Made by a program: the position numbers and the translations under genes. 6,513 bases of DNA from Hyphomicrobiaceae bacterium UBA4460 (GTDB taxonomy: Bacteria; Pseudomonadota; Alphaproteobacteria; Rhizobiales; Methyloligellaceae). Positions 5,737 to 6,513 of this stretch are shown one piece after another (position 1 is the stretch's first letter; each line of letters opens with the position of its first letter). The notes under the pieces were generated by a model. The model made no database searches. It saw only the letters and a list, made by a program, of their open reading frames with translations, and was not told where the DNA came from. The stretch spans positions 9,880 through 16,392 of the forward strand of contig DGOS01000113.1 of the NCBI GenBank assembly GCA_002390155.1. The letters run 5' to 3'.

Positions 5737-6247
5737 AGATCGCTGCCGCCATCGCCGCGAGCTTGGCGATCGTATTCATGTTGCGTGCGGTGCCGGTCTT
5801 CGCCGCCGGGATCTTTAGCTTCGATGTCCCCATGCCGTCGCCGTAGTTCACGTAGACTTCGCGGACGCCGAGCGCGACCTCCTCGTTTTTCCGTCCCGAC
5901 AGCGTATCCAGCGTATCGTCCGGCGGCGGCGCATCGAGAAAGATCGCGAGCGTTCGGTTCGGCGCGGCATTCGGAAAGGGGTTGTGCGCGAGTGCCGCCG
6001 CCATCTCGGCCGCCGTCCGCACCATGACGCCCACGGGCTTGCCGGCGTAATTGTGCAAAGCCTCTTCGAGCTTTGCTTTGACGGTCCCTTCGCGCGCCCT
6101 CGTTGAGAACACCACGTTGCCCGAGGCGATATAGGTTTTCACGGACGAGAACCCGAGGCCCTCGCACATGGCCACGAGTTCGGACATTGGCAGCTTACCG
6201 GTTCCGCCGACATTGACGGCGCGCAAGAGTGCGACATAGGCCATCAT
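5735..6247 (-). CDS. DUF1697 domain protein
   Basis: This 170-residue protein is a full-length DUF1697 member. The family signatures are all visible: YVALLRAVNVGGTGKLPM (4-21), VKTYIASGNVVF (36-47), NPFP (89-92), RTLAIFLDAPP (98-108), VYVNYGDGMGTSKL (131-144) and TGTARNMNTIAKL (151-163). The family is widespread in bacteria, soluble, and without an established biochemical function. Two ATG codons lie in tandem at 6247 and 6244; a GAGG at 6262-6259 on the minus strand is 11 and 14 bases upstream of them, so the first (6247) is preferred, giving MMAY at the start. It follows the upstream minus-strand gene by 18 bases, so the two are probably co-transcribed, and it ends in the shared hairpin. 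The sequence shows no link to the C1 operon. Confidence 0.9.
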   Translation of the reverse strand: MMAYVALLRAVNVGGTGKLPMSELVAMCEGLGFSSVKTYIASGNVVFSTRAREGTVKAKLEEALHNYAGKPVGVMVRTAAEMAAALAHNPFPNAAPNRTLAIFLDAPPPDDTLDTLSGRKNEEVALGVREVYVNYGDGMGTSKLKIPAAKTGTARNMNTIAKLAAMAAAI

Positions 6248-6265
6248 GCCGGCGGGAACCTCAAT

Positions 6266-6513
6266 CTACTCGACAAAGCCGAGATCGGGGTCGTTGAAGC
6301 GCGCGTCCACACACGCATAGCCGTTCCAGAAGCGGTACTGGCCGCAACTGCGCGGACGAACCGGGGCGAGGATGATGGGCTCTCCGGGCGCGGCCACCAC
6401 GCCGGTTTCCTCATCATACGCATTGCGGCCCCGTGTTGGCCAAACCCCATGACGGAGGTAGTAGCGCCGGCGCCAGCCGACTTTCTCAACCGCTGTCATA
6501 TCGGCTGACAACG
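6266..6513 (-). CDS. Small hypothetical protein with a Cys/aromatic motif, probably partial at the window edge
   Basis: An open frame on the minus strand reaches the window edge and ends with TAG at 6268-6266. I do not recognise it as a named family. An ATG at 6499 would give 77 residues, but no ribosome binding site precedes it and the frame is open to the edge, so the gene may start outside. The visible part has a basic, aromatic stretch (VGWRRRYYLRHGVWP), then an acidic loop, and a C-terminal motif CGQYRFWNGYACVDARFNDP whose two cysteines, 11 residues apart, could form a disulfide. Such C..YR.W.G..CVDAR motifs resemble small, often exported hypothetical proteins of Hyphomicrobiales; this is from memory and not checked. 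If exported, its signal peptide would lie beyond the edge. It lies 18 bases upstream of the DUF1697 gene. Confidence 0.6.
   Translation of the reverse strand, partial: LSADMTAVEKVGWRRRYYLRHGVWPTRGRNAYDEETGVVAAPGEPIILAPVRPRSCGQYRFWNGYACVDARFNDPDLGFVE

Overview
The window is GC-rich, densely coding DNA from what looks like a methylotrophic alphaproteobacterium. A Hyphomicrobiales relative (Hyphomicrobium, Methyloceanibacter or Methyloligella type) is my guess. The basis is the left half: a gene set that in bacteria occurs with tetrahydromethanopterin (H4MPT) and methylofuran dependent formaldehyde oxidation, combined with proteobacterial GlxA-type, OsmC and DUF1697 genes. The lineage is an inference; no rRNA or other taxonomic marker is present.

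Region 1 (1-3964, plus strand) is a tight operon with gaps of 1 to 37 bases. It holds the Arg/Gly-rich tail of an unidentified upstream protein, then MfnB ((5-formylfuran-3-yl)methyl phosphate synthase), a FolB-like dihydroneopterin aldolase, an MfnE-like amino-acid-kinase-fold enzyme, a DUF6513 dihydropteroate-synthase-like protein, and a DUF447 split-barrel, probably flavin-binding protein. MfnB and MfnE belong to building the furan moiety of methylofuran. FolB and the DHPS-like protein fit the pterin side of H4MPT. DUF447 is a conserved companion without a firm role. The operon therefore mixes synthesis of two one-carbon carriers used one after the other in formaldehyde oxidation. Other required genes (beta-RFAP synthase, MfnC/MfnF homologues, the C1 enzymes) are not in the window.

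Region 2 (3961-5697) is a divergent pair: a GlxA-type regulator (DJ-1/PfpI-like domain plus AraC helix-turn-helix) on the minus strand and an OsmC-family thiol peroxidase-like gene on the plus strand. They share a 129-base intergenic region containing a perfect TCTACC-N6-GGTAGA inverted repeat. The regulator meets the DUF447 gene tail to tail at a single CTAG that supplies both stop codons. Its start lacks a visible ribosome binding site and sits just behind a good -10 box, so its mRNA may be leaderless.

Region 3 (5704-6513, minus strand) holds a strong hairpin that separates convergent genes, a DUF1697 gene, and the end of a small cysteine-containing protein that probably begins outside the window. 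No stretch over 300 bases lacks a gene; the longest gap is 5005-5133. I saw no tRNA or rRNA gene, CRISPR array, insertion sequence or riboswitch.
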